Part shown: positions 23,203-33,972 of the stretch, piece after piece
How the letters are laid out: the number at the start of each line of letters is the position of its first letter
How positions within the stretch are numbered: the first letter of the stretch is position 1
DNA from: Oryza sativa Japonica Group
Taxonomy: Eukaryota > Streptophyta > Magnoliopsida > Poales > Poaceae
Length of the DNA: 64,000 nt
Direction: 5' to 3'
Assembly (NCBI RefSeq): GCF_034140825.1
Contig: NC_089037.1
Coordinates: 3,073,501-3,137,500, forward strand
Translations under genes and position numbers: made by a program
Notes under the pieces: generated by a model
Told to the model about the DNA's origin: nothing
Seen by the model: the letters and a program-made list of their open reading frames with translations, nothing else
Databases searched by the model: none

Positions 23203-23464
23203 GCAAGATCTTCAATATTTGGAACGCACATTCACATCATGATCATGAACTATCTTTGAGGTGGCCATTATTGTTTCCAAACACTTGTGAGGGCTGAGAA
23301 AAACAAGCATCTAATTAAATTAATGAAGGATAAAGAGATTTTTTATTAAAATAATAATATGAACGCGAAAACATGCTTAGAATGTACTAACGGCTTAGGA
23401 GTGAAATATAAAATTTTCGAGCCCTAGGCAATGTACAGCCCCTATATACGATCTTCTAGCCATA

Positions 23465-24005
23465 ACACAGGAAAATTCGGAGCAGGCAAAAGTCGTCGAT
23501 CGCAGCTGCGCAGGAGTCAGGATGGACATGCTTGGCATGATGCCTCTTTCTGTTTTCCGTGCTCACACTGTCGTCACACAGTGCAACGATTACCATATAT
23601 CATTCGTGAAGAGAAACACGAGTACACGAGCGGTCGAGCATCCTAATCTCCTTTTTAATTTTTTTTTTATTTTTGAAAACAAGCATCCTAATCTTGACGA
23701 GGATGAAAGTATCAGCAACGGCCCCAATGCTATTGTTGACAAGAGATGTGATGTGGCTGTGGCTACTGGCTGGAATACGGTACTGCATGTAGATGTACTC
23801 CACTCCAGTAGGCAGTACGCCTGCACAGTCTTTTCCTGACTGTTACGGACGCGGAAATGTTTGTCCGGAGAGGAGAATGGTCTCTGCTAACCGGAAGACC
23901 GGAACCACCGACCAATCGGGAAACGGCGTGGCGTTGCCAGTACTGATTGGTACTACTGGGTAGTATCTTTGACCTCTTGGTTAATGCACTCTAATGCTCC
24001 ATTTA
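23465..24005 (+). repeat. Diverged intergenic duplication, left copy
   Basis: Two ordered blocks here recur about 2.3-2.9 kb to the right. The first (about 23465-23710) shares GGAGCAGGCAAA, AGCTGCG, TCTGTTTTC, ACAGTGCAA/CGGTGCAAA and CATCCTAATCTTGAC-like phrases with 25738-25905. The second (about 23850-23995) shares GAAATGTTTGTC, GAGGAGAATGGTCTCT, CACCGACCAATCGGGAAACG and TTGGTTAATGCACTCT-like phrases with 26786-26895. No protein or known element was recognised. Confidence 0.65.
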
Positions 24006-24041
24006 TTACGAAATATTGACGAGATATTTAAAAAAAACATA

Positions 24042-24259
24042 CTCTCTTCATTCTAAAATATAACTACACCTATAATTATTTCAAAATATAACAATTTATA
24101 TACCAACATTTTCTTTTCAACCAATCACAACCCTTCACTATTAATTTTTCTCGCCAACCACCACTTCTTAATCAATAATAATATATTTATATTTAATTTT
24201 ATCTATTTTTTTAAATAATTATGTGCAACTCTAAAACTTTTATATTCTAACGGATATAG
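24042..24259. mobile_element. Stowaway-like MITE
   Basis: The left end CTCTCTTCATTCTAAAATAT and the right end read in reverse, CTATATCCGTTAGAATATAA, are inverted copies flanked by TA (24040-24041, 24260-24261). Length 218 bp, AT-rich. Confidence 0.7.
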
Positions 24260-24261
24260 TA

Positions 24262-26349
24262 ATTAACGAAAGTTAGCTCGAACCTTAAGCGATAAACATG
24301 CAGCCTTCCCATTTTATCCGTGAGGATTTCTTTCCGGTTCATTCTTGTTTCCTACCCGCAGTTTAGATTGGCCTTTTATCTCCTGTTACGGTTATTTTTT
24401 TGGGATACATGGCGTCATAATTCTAGCAATCCCCTTCCTTTTTATCCTCGTGTTGCCTGCGCGTTAACTTTCATGAAATTTGTTTCCAATTTAAATTTGT
24501 AGCCTGAGATTGCAATCTTACAACATAACAATTTTTAAAATTCACATTGCATCTTTTGAAATTTATCGTGTAAATATGGAACATATAATGTCAAATACAT
24601 ATTAAAAAATTAAATATTTTTTATGAAAAATATGACACTAAACATATTTTTTTTTTATTTTCCAATTGGCGAGCCCGCTCGTGTATTTATTACTTTGTCT
24701 TGTTCTTGCATGCTACCGCAATGCAATGCTTGCTTTCTCCGTGTGTTCTTGCATGTATAAACAGTTCGGTCTGTCTATGCCTATTGTCAATGGTTAATAT
24801 GGATATACTGTTTATCTTTCATTTCAATTTAAATACATGCAACGGGCAGGTATGTAGAGTTCTAGCGTGAGGTCAATCACACGTGGGTGCGGTGCGTCTC
24901 CTCCTCGCTTCTTAGGGCACCTACATGGGTTTCAAACGAATTAAGAAATATAAGTTTGAAAAACTATTTTAAAAAACTAACCAAAGGAAAACAAATTCTA
25001 ATCAAAGTATTTGTGTGTATAATATTCGTGCGTATAAACCTTTTATATATAAATGTATACATTGAAATATATAAATGTATATATATACATTGAAACTTTA
25101 TAGCACATATAAACTTTGTATGCAAAAACTTTTAATATAGCAACATTATGTATAAAACATTTGATCCAAATCTGAATCAAGCAAATAAACTTTCAATGTA
25201 TAAAATTTTTTATATACAAAAGGAAAAAAAGTGTGGTGTGAAAAAGGAAGGAGGTGGTGCACAGGTGCATGATCATCCACGCGAAAGCCGTTTCGGGTAG
25301 ACATTAACCAAAAGCGAGTGAACAGTGAGTTTTTATATCACTTTGAGTACAGCTTTTTCAGAAAAAAAAACTATTAGGAGATGCCTAACTTTGAATTAAG
25401 GTGTGGCCAAAATACCCACGACGAAACACTACATGCCTTTACCTTCAAATTGATATTGCCATAGTCAAGCATTACATATAGGAAAAGGAAATAATAAAAT
25501 TCAACAGGTTACATTCGTATAAGTGCACGGAAGAAATAGTAGGTTCTTTCTTTCGCCACGTATAAGCTTTTTCACGAAACATATCGTTTAGTAGTTTAAA
25601 AAATATGCTCGCAATAAGTTATCAGCAAGTAGCTGAAAAGAATTGAACCTAAGAGTTGTTTCTGTACGCAAATGATTAGGTCATACATACCAGCTCCAAG
25701 AAGTCAAGAAGAGGCATAGGCGAAGGACACACAAGATATTTTGGAGCAGGCAAAGTCGCATGAATTATCTGAAAAAGCAAAATCGGACAACAGCTGCGAA
25801 CACAGCTCTTATCTGTTTTCTCTACTCCACACGGTGCAAACAATTACTGATAACTCGTGCAAAATCATCAACACATGCATATCCTAATTATCTTGACTAG
25901 GACCATCATCTCTAAAAATATAAGACCCCGGCCCCGTGCGAAATGTAAAATAGGTCTCTAGCTAGATTCATGCCACCAAACATACTTTCACTGTTTCCTC
26001 AAGCCTCATCGAATCTTGCATGTCTTCTGGGCTTAGCGAGATTAAAAAAAAAGAAAATAAAGCAAGATTGAAGTGAAACCTTGAATTGAGTAAGACAACT
26101 GATATTGAATTGAGGAGGGAAAAAAATCACCAGTTTGTGTTCTGCATTCACTAGACGAACCGAAGAAAGAGTGGGCTAAATTGTGCTTTCTATTGGTTAA
26201 CATATGGGCTATTTTTTTTTTCTCTCTGAAGCATGGTACTTAAGCAAGTGCATTAGAATTCAGGGCCTCAATTTGTAGGGTGTCCTATACAGCTGATCAC
26301 CTGCCCTTGCTAAGCTGATCGAAAGTATTAGCAGCTGAGATGGGTGTTA
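24262..26349. other. AT-rich intergenic DNA
   Basis: No gene is recognised. Positions 25020-25100 hold ATATAAATGTATACATT-type short palindromes. The first block of the right duplication copy lies at about 25738-25905. Confidence 0.4.
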
Positions 26350-26895
26350 GGTGGTGTTTACATCCAGGGACATAACTTTAGTCCTTGTCTTTAGACACTA
26401 ATTTAGAGTATTAAATATAGACTACTTACAAAACTAATTACATAAATAAAAGCTAATTCACGAGACAAATTTTTTAAGCCTAATTAATCTATAATTAGAG
26501 AATGTTTACTGTAGCATCACATAGGCTAATCATGGATTAATTAGACTCATTAGATTCGTCTCGCAAATTAGTCCAAGATTATGGATGGGTTTTATTAATA
26601 GTCTACGTTTAATATTTATAATTAATTTTCAAACATCCGATGTGATAGGGACTTGAAAGTTTTAGTCCCATCTAAACATGGCCTTACTGTTAACAAGAGG
26701 GCCCTCACTGCTGTTGAGTGTTGACAAGATGTGGAGTGGCTGGTGCATGTACGTCTTCAGAGTCTCTTTCGAAAATTACTGACAAGGAAATGTTTGTCTC
26801 AGAGGAGAATGGTCTCTCTGTGAACCAAAGACGGGAAGCACCGACCAATCGGGAAACGGCATTAGCCATTGACCCCCTTGGTTTAACGCACTCTG
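25738..26895 (+). repeat. Diverged intergenic duplication, right copy (interrupted)
   Basis: Counterpart of 23465-24005. Its two conserved blocks (25738-25905 and 26786-26895) are pushed apart by extra DNA, including a Tourist MITE at 26350-26683. The best-kept part is the CACCGACCAATCGGGAAACG stretch at 26839-26858, identical in both copies. Confidence 0.6.
26350..26683. mobile_element. Tourist-like MITE with TTA target duplication
   Basis: The left end GGTGGTGTTTACATCC and the right end read in reverse, GGCCATGTTTAGATGGGACT, are inverted, and TTA flanks both sides (26347-26349, 26684-26686). The interior has the TTAATTAGACTCATTAGATT and TCTCGCAAATTAG phrases of a very common rice MITE. Length 334 bp. 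Confidence 0.7.
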
Positions 26896-27819
26896 CTGCA
26901 CCATGTATGACGAGACGTACACGTAAGGGAACGTGCGGTAGGTAGTAGTAGCAGGCAAGAAAATATCAGGAAAAATTCTTCCTTGTGCAGTCTTGCATGC
27001 TTGCAGGGGGGGTGTGCCCGTTCCCTGAAGGGAGTAGCACTATCGATAAATTTTTCCTCAGACGTATAAATATAATATAATTACAGTGTTATTAAATTAT
27101 ATCATAATATAATTTATATTAATTTTTTAAAAATCTCATGGTACACGCTATTTTTCACGAGGTAAAGTTCACAAGACGTAATCTCCTCCCGAGCACGTGC
27201 TATGATTTTTTTCTAACAATTTAAAATTATGTGAAAGTTGCATACAAGTTTAGTTTTTTTTAAGTAGTTATATACAAGTTATATCATAACTACATAGAAG
27301 TTATAATATAATTACATTTTAATTATAATGTATTTATATTAATCGAGAAATACTTTTATAGCAAATAAATCTTTCGTGGACATGTGGATGCAGAATCTGC
27401 TCGCTGCCGCCCTGTTCGTGCCATAGCGCAACCCAGCTCCGCTCTTGGGCCGGAACGGGATTCCGGCCTACGTGATCCCCGTTACTGTTGGGCCGGAACG
27501 GCATTACGGCATCCGTGCGGGCCCTGTTATGGTTGGGCCGTACCGGGGATTCCGATCTCCGTGCGGCCCCGGGAGGGGGGCGTGGTGGAGGACGAAGGCG
27601 ACGGTGGCAAAATCGGCGACGGCGACGGCGGCGGCGGCGGCGATGGCGAAGGGGAGGGACGCGCGGTGGGAGTAGATACTGTAGTCGTGCGTGCTCCGGA
27701 CCAGCAGCAGGTAGCGGCGCGGGGAAGGAAGCTACTGGTGGGGGACAACCCAGATCCCTCGCCCGCGACTCTTCTACTCGCGCTCGCACGCCCTCGTCGG
27801 CCGCGCCGCCGCCGCGGTG
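26896..27819. other. Promoter flank of the FIP2-like gene
   Basis: AT-rich to about 27380, then strongly GC-rich up to the start codon. A GGGCCGGAACGG/GGGCCGTACCGG motif recurs at about 27449, 27491 and 27535. Frames on both strands are open here because of composition, and none resembles a protein family. Confidence 0.4.
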
Positions 27820-30800
27820 ATGGAGTCGCCGCCGGAGTCCTCCTCCTCCTCCCCGGTCCTCCTCAACATCGGTTCGCTCCCCTTCTCCCTTTCGCAAAAA
27901 CTCGCTCCCCATCCCCACCGCTCGCGTGAATTTAGAGGCTGATGGTGATGGTGGTGGCTATGGCGCAGGGGGCAAGAGGTACGCGACCACCGTCGAGACG
28001 CTCACGCAGCGGGAGCCCAGCTCCATGCTCGCCGCCATGTTCAGCGGGAGGCACACGCTCCCCCGGCACCCGGACACGGTACGCCGCGTACTCACCAGTG
28101 GAGCTCTCTTCTCGGGAGCTGTAGCCTCAGAGGATGAATGGTGGGTGCAGGGCATGGTGTTCGTGGACAGGGACGGGAAGCACTTCAGGCATGTCCTCAA
28201 CTGGCTCAGGGACGGCGCCGTCCCAGACATGTCGGAGTCTGAGTACCAGCAGCTCCTGCGAGAAGCGGAGTACTACCAGTTGCTCGTAATTGGAATTCTC
28301 GATCGTTTCTTCGATTCATCAGGTTGCAGCTTCCCAATTAACCAGCCGTTGTGAAAACATGATGGTTTGTTTTCCAGGGCTTGGCTGATTGCATAAATGA
28401 TAGATTGGGTTGGAAAAATGATGAGAATTTCTCGGAGGCCGAATTGACACGCAAAGATGTGATCAAGTGCATCCAAGCTCCGAGAGTCAGATTTCGTGGT
28501 GTAAATCTATCTGGCCTTGATCTATCCAAACTTGTAAGGTCTTTATTGTTGTTCTCTATTGGAGTTGCTCATTTTTTGTTATGGTTATTACCACTCCATT
28601 CTAGTTGCTCTTAGCAACTCTGATTTCGTGTGTGTTCAACAGAAATCAATAAAGCATTTTATTTTTTTTCTTTAGTTTCTTGTAATTTTGTGACTTTTAC
28701 GGTCTACAGGATTTATCAGAGGTGGACTTCAGCTATGCATGCATAAAGAATGCCAATTTTTCCTCTGCTTATCTTCGTAAAGCAAAGTTCAGGGTATGCC
28801 ATTCACACCTAAGTTCTTCGTTGTTTAACTGCTTTTGATGAAGTAGTAGCCCTTAGGAACTATGCTAGTTATCATAATATTTTAAGGCATTTTAGTTCTG
28901 TCACAAAAAAATATCTAAGTCTTTGTTTTTTGTATGACTGTCAAATGTTGTATCAGTAATACCTTACCTTGTATGTTCATGACAGCTGACAGAAGCTACT
29001 TGTTCTTCATTCCAAAGTGCAAATTTACATGAGTAAGATGGTCCAACCAGTTTCTTTTAGCTTATAGATAGGCTCTAAGATGAAACACGGTCTCTCCTTT
29101 TTTACTTTTGTGTTTTTTTTTTGTGTTGGATGCATAAGCAAGCAGCTAACCATCTATTTCCTCCTTTTTGTGTTATTTTTGTTTCGCTGTGTTATTGTAA
29201 TTGCTTGATTTGGAATAACAGGTGTGAGCTTATTGGAGCAAATCTTGAAGGATCTGTTCTAGATAAAGCAAACCTTCAAAGTGCAAACCTACAGGGTATG
29301 TAATCCCTTTCTTTACCTGTCTTCCGTTTTATGTTATATGTTTCCAAAAAATACTATTATGCTCAGGATTATCCTGTTTCTTCATTTTCTTGGCTTTTGA
29401 CATCCTTTTCACCAGGGAAGATCATCGTCCCTGTAGTATTAGACAATGTAGCTATGCCTATTTTGCTTTCACTCTCTCCTATTCAGGGTGTGCTTATATT
29501 CTTGTAAAAACTAAGTAGGAAATGATTGAGTTGCTAGGCTTATTTTGCAGATGCATGCTTAAAGCAATGTTGCTTCATTGAAACGGATCTTCGTTCTGCT
29601 CATCTACAGGTTTGAAAGTTTATTGTACATGGTGTGTTTCATGAATGTTCCCAGATTCTCGCGCTGCTATTCTGCTAACATATTGCATTCCTGGTCAGTA
29701 TACAAGAAAAAGTGAAAATCATGATGAACATTAGCATAAAGCAAAGCATTTCTGTTTTTTTTTAGAAGTTAGTTTTCTGCTGCTAGAGGTGATCGAATAT
29801 CTAGTTTCCATCCTTGCAATATTTTGTATCATCCAAACTTCCAAAGTTTGGCTGCAAAATTTTGTCCTTGCCCAAAGTATTATCTGCAACACATAGACAT
29901 ATATTTTGTCCGTACAGGCTTGTATCGTCTCTTCCTGAACATTTGAATATAAGGCATAAAGGCTCCCTATTCCAAATGGTTTTCAGTAACTTAAAATACG
30001 TTGATATTTGGGTTCTTATTACTCATTTCCTCAGTGTCTTATTGTCAGTCCAACTGGATTTTCAGGGTGCTAATCTTATGGGCGCCAACTTGAGTGGAGC
30101 TAATCTTGAAGGGGCCAATCTCAAGGTAACAAAAATGGCCCCATTCAACCTGCACTTTCATCCTGCCTGTCATATGTAACTTAAGGAAAGCTACTTGAGG
30201 GGGTTAACCACAGAGCTCTTACACAAAGACAGAAAAAATGATTCTAATGTATCCAACTCTTCTTTTACTGCCAAGCTTGAAATAAAGTGTCTGAAGTTTG
30301 CACTAGGAAATAACTCTAGAAGAAAATCACCAGGAGATGTTCCAAAGGCATGAACTGATGCTGAGATGTGCATGTCATGTTTTGCTTACAAAATATTAAC
30401 AAATAGGGATTTGCGAAAGAGATGGTAATCATCTTAATTGATGATAATGCTTGCATATAAGGTTTTCTTTTTTGTAAACATGTGATGTTTGACATGAGTG
30501 AAAAGGTTTCGACCTGTAGTAAGTGTGATAACAGTGCAAACCCGTTATACTTAGAACCATGAAACCATGACTGTTTGATATGAAATCATGGTTAATCGTG
30601 TACTGAAGTGTACATTAACGAAAGGTCATTGGCATTAACACCAATCCCTCTTTTCTTGTGCCTTAACTGACAACCCAGTTCCTTGTCCTCGCTTTGTTAT
30701 TCAAACTTCTTTATCCGTACTCTAAGCTAGTCTGATTTGCAGGGAGCTAAGTTGGCCGGTACAAACTTGGAATGTGCAAATCTTCAGCGAGCCTACTTGC

Positions 30801-31003
30801 GAGAAGTTGATTTGCGCGAAACTGTATGTTGTCCTGCTTGCTGCTTGCTTCTTCTTTTTTTTCCTCTCTCTCTTTTCAGTCTAACTAAATAGTGAACAGT
30901 GAAAGAATCTAAACTTACTTCTTAAACTATGTTTTACTTTGACTTACAGCATTTAACTGGTGCTAAGCTTGGAGGTGCAAATCTGCTTGGAGCTATCAGA
31001 TAA
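27820..31003 (+). CDS. FIP2: BTB/POZ-pentapeptide protein, FIP2-like
   Basis: Plant homologue of FH-interacting protein 2 (Arabidopsis At5g55000), which was found through binding a formin and is thought to link to actin or to act as a cullin-3 adaptor. Exons: 27820-27871, 27969-28078, 28151-28285, 28378-28533, 28710-28793, 28986-29032, 29222-29295, 29551-29609, 30066-30125, 30743-30823, 30950-31003, giving 303 aa. Residues ~13-100 form a KCTD-type BTB domain (VETLTQREPSSMLAAMFSGR, then FVDRDGKHFRHVLNWLRDG). From about residue 130 come pentapeptide repeats of A(N/D)LxG type (GANLMGANLSGANLEGANLK). The start is the first ATG in the GC-rich leader and gives the conserved VLLNIGGKRYATT. The 72-nt intron after exon 2 has no stop and keeps frame, so a longer BTB form is possible. 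Confidence 0.9.
28079..28150 (+). other. Frame-preserving 72-nt intron (exitron-like)
   Basis: It starts GTACGC, ends GTGCAG and is 24 codons long with no stop, so both spliced and retained forms stay in frame. Removing it gives SGRHTLPRHPDT then GMVFVDRDG, the same length as the Arabidopsis homologue as I recall it. Splicing is therefore likely the norm. Confidence 0.65.
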
Positions 31004-31733
31004 TACCAAGGGAAGAAGCTTATATCTTCTACATTTACAATTAAACTGAAACTGGTGCTTTGGTACCTCGAACATTATCTTGCCTGCACCAACGGTTTGT
31101 TCATGAGTAAATAGTTTCTTGCTACCGATTCTGCAGATAGTCATACAGCTTTAGTCGGCGGTTGTACATATACCCTTGTCACATTCCTCTGATTCGAAAA
31201 TTCGGTGATGAACTGTTGGATACAGCTAGTTGCTTAGTATCATCATGGATAGAAGCTGTTCTAGTAGGAAAATTTCCTGCATACTTTGGGATATTGTTGT
31301 GAACAATGACTGAAAATTTTAGTGGGAAATATATCTTCGTTAATGTGCATACAATTTTCTTTTCATCATATTTACTCTTCCTTTAAGCTTTCAGTAAAAC
31401 CGGGCTCAAAAGCGAGGAAAATCATATTTTACTCTTGTTCATGAACCTATGGAACTTTTGATGATGTAGAAATTACCACTTGTATAGGCTGCAGAGATCG
31501 ATCATAGATACAATTAACTGCAAATCAAATTTGTTTCGGTTATAATTTGCGTGCACAGAACACTTGCGTTTCCACACGTATTCCGAAAGGAAACGTTGGC
31601 AATAGGTAGCAATATGTACAAGGTGAAGGTATCGAACGTGTAAGCTACGTGCAGGCTTCCGAAACTTGCACGTCGTCGTTCAGGGGGGCTCACGCATGCA
31701 GGATCACTTCAGTGTGTCAGACGCGCATGGCGA
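31004..31733. other. Shared 3' flank of two convergent genes
   Basis: Non-coding. It holds the 3' UTRs of the FIP2-like gene (+) and of the alpha-crystallin gene (-). Nothing else is seen. Confidence 0.45.
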
Positions 31734-32584
31734 TCAATGGTCGGAGAAGCCGATGAGACCATGTCCGCCGTCCGCCGCCGACGGATCCATCATCAGCCTG
31801 TACTTGGCGTAGAAGCCGGCGGCGGCCACCAACGCCAGCACGACGGCGAGGACCACCCTCCACGGCGTCTTCCTCCGGCCGGTCACCAAGGCGGTGCCAC
31901 CCGCCGCCGCCCCGTCGTTGGCCGCGCCATCGTCATCTTCTTCTTCCTTGTCCTCCTTCTCTTGATCTGCTGGTGCAGCGGTTTGCTGCGCCTGCGCGGC
32001 GCCATGATCGGCGGGTGCGGCGGCGGCGGCGGCCTTGGGCTCCTCTTCCGCCGGCGACAGCTTGGGCATGGTGATGTGGAGGACGCGGTCCCTGGAGTCG
32101 AACCTGGCGCGGACGTCGCCGGCGTTGCAGTCATCGGGGACCTGGAAATCCTTGTGGAAGCGGCTCCACCGGTTGCCGGAGACCTGCCGCTCGCCGCTTA
32201 TCCGCAGCTTCCCGTGGTTGTCGATCTGCACTCTCAGCTGCTCCTTCTTGAACCCTGCAATTGCACCCGCCATCCAAAATGACACATATCAAACCTTGCA
32301 TTGCATGAACTGAGCAATAAAAAACAATTTGTATTCGGTCTAAAAGTTGGTGTTGAAAAACAGAATGCGACGAAAAACCTCTAAAATCAAACTGCAGTTC
32401 CCAAAATTGAAATTTAATTTTGTTGCGGCTCATAAGCGAAGAGGTGGGAAGGAATAATGCTCTTGCCTGCGGCAGATAGGTTGATTTGAAGGACCTTCTT
32501 GCCGGCCTCCTCGACCAGCTGGTGCGGCGGAACGAAGTCGGTGTAGTTGCGCGGCGAGGTGGCGGCAGCAGCGGCGGCGGCCAT
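31734..32584 (-). CDS. Alpha-crystallin (HSP20-like) protein with C-terminal membrane anchor
   Basis: Resembles the RTM2-type HSP20-like proteins of plants, which carry one alpha-crystallin domain and a C-terminal transmembrane anchor. Exon 1 is 32584-32467 and exon 2 is 32254-31734, giving 212 aa. The domain spans about residues 10-105 (VLQINLSAAG, GKLRISGERQVSGNRW, FQVPDDCNAGDVRARFDSRD, VLHITMPKL). A long Ala/Glu/Asp-rich linker follows, then a hydrophobic segment at about 171-188 (VVLAVVLALVAAAGF) and a short tail. The single intron appears to begin with GC, not GT: exon 1 ends GCCGCAG and the intron starts GCAAGAGC; the acceptor is ATTGCAG. Phase 1 is kept, and no nearby GT would work. 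It is likely membrane-tethered. Whether it has antiviral or other roles is not visible. Confidence 0.85.
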
Positions 32585-32706
32585 GGCTGCAGGTGGTCGA
32601 TCACTGACCGGTGATCAGGTGCTCAGGCTATGATCACTATCAGGTGTCGATTGATCAGTTGCAGGTGTGGTCGAGTTGATTTGAGAGGAAGCCGGTGTTC
32701 GTGCAC

Positions 32707-32713
32707 ATATATA
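32707..32713 (-). promoter_or_regulatory. TATA box of the HSP20-like gene
   Basis: TATATAT on the minus strand, about 125 bp upstream of the start codon, predicting a leader of roughly 95 nt. Confidence 0.55.
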
Positions 32714-33756
32714 GTGTGTGGATTCAGGGTTGTTTGGAGTGCGATGCAGGAGGAAGGATTGCTTCATTGGACGGCGTCTGCAGGGGGCCGGCCGCGGGAA
32801 TGAAGCTACCTTGCTTAATTAATTTGGTTGCGCTCCCTCGGTGATATACCTTGTCTAGCCTTCGCCAACGCATACAGATTTCCCCCACAAGGAATCTGAA
32901 CCGTGCTGTTGTTACTTGTTCTTGTTCTCACAGTATAAGTATTTCCTGCGATTTTCTGTGGTTTGTTCTGGGCGGCACTGTCGGGATGTCGGCAGTCGGC
33001 ACGGTAAAAGAAAAAAAGAAAGAAGAAAAAAATGTGCGTGAAACACCGCCTTGTCAAGCCATCTCCCGTTCTCCATTGGGCCGGGCCCGGCCCACTGGCC
33101 GAGTGAAACTGTACAGTAGACTTGCAGTTCCAGGTTATTGAGGTCAGACGGGTCGTTGAACCGGCGAGGACCTCAATGAATGAACCAACGGTCCAAACGG
33201 TCAAACCAATTAACTATCGAACCGAGGGCCGCCGGTTCAACGACTGGTCCGATCTCAATAACTATATTCTGAGCTGCTACAGACTCACATGCACCTGTCC
33301 AGCGGTTCGGTGCCGATTTTTTTATCGGTCTTAAGCGGTTTTCTCAAAATCTATGTGTCTAGCCGGTTTTTACCGGTTCACTTGCGTAGACGGTCTTTTA
33401 ACTGGATCAGACCGACGAAAGCTTTGGTTCCGATCCAACCGCTGCTCCGGTCCGGTCCTATGGTTCCAGCCGAGCCGAGCCGAGCCGACGAGAAGCTCTA
33501 GAAGAGTGGCGTTGGGGACGTGGACGGCGAGAGCAGGTGACGCGTTCCCGCGCGACGCGGGCCGAGGTGGCGAGCTGCATGCGCCTCATGCACGCACACC
33601 AACGCACCAACCAGCGAGTTCACTCTCCCATACTACTAGTACCACTCTACTAGACTCCGTTCGCTGACACGCCCCGTCCACTCTTGTCCACGCTGCGCCG
33701 CGCAGTGTCGCGCACACCCCAAAACCCCAACCAACCAAACAACCCGACCCGCGGCC
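32714..33756. other. Divergent promoter region between two genes
   Basis: Lies between the HSP20-like gene (-) and the DUF639 gene (+). It contains a palindromic MITE at 33131-33264 and, after it, a stretch (33290-33490) with repeated CCGGTT and AACCG-type phrases. It becomes GC-rich near the DUF639 start. No coding sequence is recognised. Confidence 0.4.
33131..33264. repeat. Palindromic MITE
   Basis: GTTATTGAGGTCAGACGGGT with GTTGAACCGGCG on the left matches in reverse CGCCGGTTCAAC and GGTCCGATCTCAATAAC on the right, over about 33 bp. About 60 bp separate the arms. Confidence 0.6.
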
Positions 33757-33936
33757 ATGGATGCGGCGGCGGGCGGCGGCGGCGAGCCTTCGCCGGCGCC
33801 GGGAGTGGGCGGCCGGAAGCACCTCTCCTCCATCGCCAACCACGTGCTCCGCCAATGCTCCCTGTGCGTACTTTCTCTAATCCTAAATCCTAATCAAACC
33901 CTGTTGATGGTTGATTTCTCCATCGTGTAGAAACTG

Positions 33937-33972
<36 letters not shown>

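Noticed and set aside
27334-27929. Long frames on both strands before the FIP2-like gene
   Set aside because: Arg/Pro/Gly-rich products without family marks in a GC-rich promoter. The conserved protein starts at 27820.
31737-32282. A 181-codon plus-strand frame over the HSP20-like gene
   Set aside because: Antisense shadow. The minus-strand frame has the alpha-crystallin domain and membrane anchor.
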